From Prorocentrum cordatum (taxonomy: Eukaryota > Sar > Dinophyceae > Prorocentrales > Prorocentraceae): 64,000 bases of DNA. The position numbers were made by a program, and so were the translations under genes. The stretch lies in contig CAUYUJ010019363.1 in NCBI GenBank assembly GCA_963575745.1, forward strand, positions 61,140-125,139. The letters run 5' to 3'. The stretch's first letter is position 1. Each line of letters begins with the position of its first letter. A model generated the notes under the pieces. The model was not told the origin of the DNA, did not search any database, and saw only the letters and a program-made list of their open reading frames with translations. Shown one piece after another: positions 63,214 through 64,000 of this stretch.

Positions 63214-63690
63214 GACCAGCGGAAGCAATAGAGGCTGCCGGTGCGATGGCCCAGGGGCTGCCGGTGCGATGGCCCAGGAGGAGGAGGAGGAGAAGGAGGA
63301 GGAAGAGGAAGAGGAAGAAGATCAGGCGCAGAAACAACACTCCGGTGGAGGTCTGGGCTGTTGTCTTTTCGCTCCCCAAGCGGCGGCCTCTGACGGAACC
63401 CGGCGCGGCGGGGGCCATTGACCCGCCGCTGGCGCGGCTGTGGCCGACCGTGCCCAGCGACAAGCGCGGGGGATCCGCGCCTCCTCGGGGAGGTCGGACT
63501 TCGTTGTTCGTCGTCGACGTTGTCCTTCTTCCTCCTCCTCCTTTACCTCCTTTTCCTCCTATTCTTTTCTTTCCTCCTCCTCCCCCTCCTGCTCCTCTTC
63601 CTCCTCCTCCTCCTCCTCCTTTCGTCACTCGTCCTACCTGCTCCAGGGAGAGGTGTGAGCAGCAGAGCAGCGGGAGAAGCAGAAGGGGGC
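63214..63690. repeat. Purine/pyrimidine low-complexity region
   Basis: GGA-rich on one part (63275-63325) and TCC-rich on another (63530-63625), with a short duplicate GGTGCGATGGCCCAGG at 63240 and 63264. No gene is supported between the LINE and 63690. Confidence 0.7.
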
Positions 63691-64000
63691 AGAAAGGAGG
63701 AGGGAAAGGAGGAGGAGGAGAAGGACGAGGAGGATAAGGAGAAGGAGGAGGATACGGCCACGCCCACCAAGTACGACCCCGACAACCCACAAACACTACG
63801 AGCACAGGTGAAGTCAACAGATCAGGACATGATCACCGACGATAAGATCGACAAGTACTACGTGTACGTCTTCCTACATCTGGGCAGCGAATACATTCCA
63901 GTACCGACAGACAAAGGCTGGGCGAAGGCTAAAAGGGAAACGCACGTCACGATTGAAGAAGTAGCTGGCATCAACAGGGAATACGTCCTCATACTACGAC
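63690..64000 (+). CDS. Partial gene cut by the window edge, unknown product
   Basis: The frame opens in an acidic stretch (EEEEKDEEDKEKEEDTATP) and continues without a stop to the last base: TKYDPDNPQTLRAQVKS, then DQDMITDDKIDKYYVYVFLH, LGSEYIPVPTDKGWAKAKRE, and EEVAGINREYVLIL. The second part has the composition of a folded domain and non-biased codons unlike its surroundings. Start and end are both missing. I do not recognise the domain. The gene points away from the adjacent LINE. Confidence 0.55.

Noticed and set aside
1-64000. tRNA, rRNA or intact spliced-leader genes
   Set aside because: No sequence that I could fold or match to these was found; only the two relict leaders and the copia primer site relate to such RNAs.

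Overview
The window reads as nuclear DNA of a dinoflagellate. Two degenerate copies of the dinoflagellate spliced leader sit just upstream of long reading frames (10916-10936 and 24929-24950, both minus strand), which is what reinsertion of trans-spliced mRNA leaves behind. There is a fucoxanthin-chlorophyll a/c light-harvesting polyprotein remnant. The one clearly spliced gene has a GC-AG intron, and the retroelements have the layout seen in dinoflagellates. Species cannot be fixed from sequence alone. Most of the window is repeat and mobile-element debris, with only a few host genes.

Layout. 0-5.7 kb: several hypothetical minus-strand exons and three small tandem arrays. 6-11 kb: tandem repeat, then a very long uncharacterised minus-strand frame (1052 codons plus a shifted continuation) preceded by a relict spliced leader. 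11-13.7 kb: two 5'-truncated LINE tails. 13.8-14.8 kb: CCAAGA-type satellite. 15-23 kb: a repeat field built from a TCCAGGGA octamer and more than twenty tiny hairpins of constant loop (TGAAG) and varying but complementary stems; long minus-strand frames run through it. 22.9-24.95 kb: light-harvesting polyprotein remnant, CTG repeat, 100-base gap, and a spliced-leader-tagged retropseudogene. 27.3-28.4 kb: degraded reverse transcriptase. 28.5-29.9 kb: 375-bp satellite. 34.3-35.95 kb: RING-H2 ubiquitin-ligase gene, minus strand. 36.1-43.0 kb: one full-length Ty1/copia-type element with LTRs, target-site duplication, a methyltransferase-like insert and a membrane-anchored tail. 44.3 kb: foldback element. 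44.8-50.7 kb: CA microsatellite, then very GC-rich DNA with no gene I can support, ending in a GC-hairpin satellite. 50.7-56.2 kb: a 1.09-kb tandem duplication, polypyrimidine tracts, a 160-bp and an 80-88-bp satellite. 59.4-63.2 kb: a nearly full LINE open reading frame (endonuclease plus reverse transcriptase), minus strand. 63.69 kb to the edge: start of a plus-strand coding region cut by the window.

How it fits together. Four retroelement types (copia, endonuclease LINE, restriction-like-endonuclease LINE tails, a divergent reverse transcriptase) and two recycled mRNAs suggest that reverse transcription has shaped this locus. The copia element may lie in an intron of the RING gene, because coding-like sequence of the same strand lies on its far side. 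The hairpin field at 16.6-22.8 kb is the structure least explained by known families.
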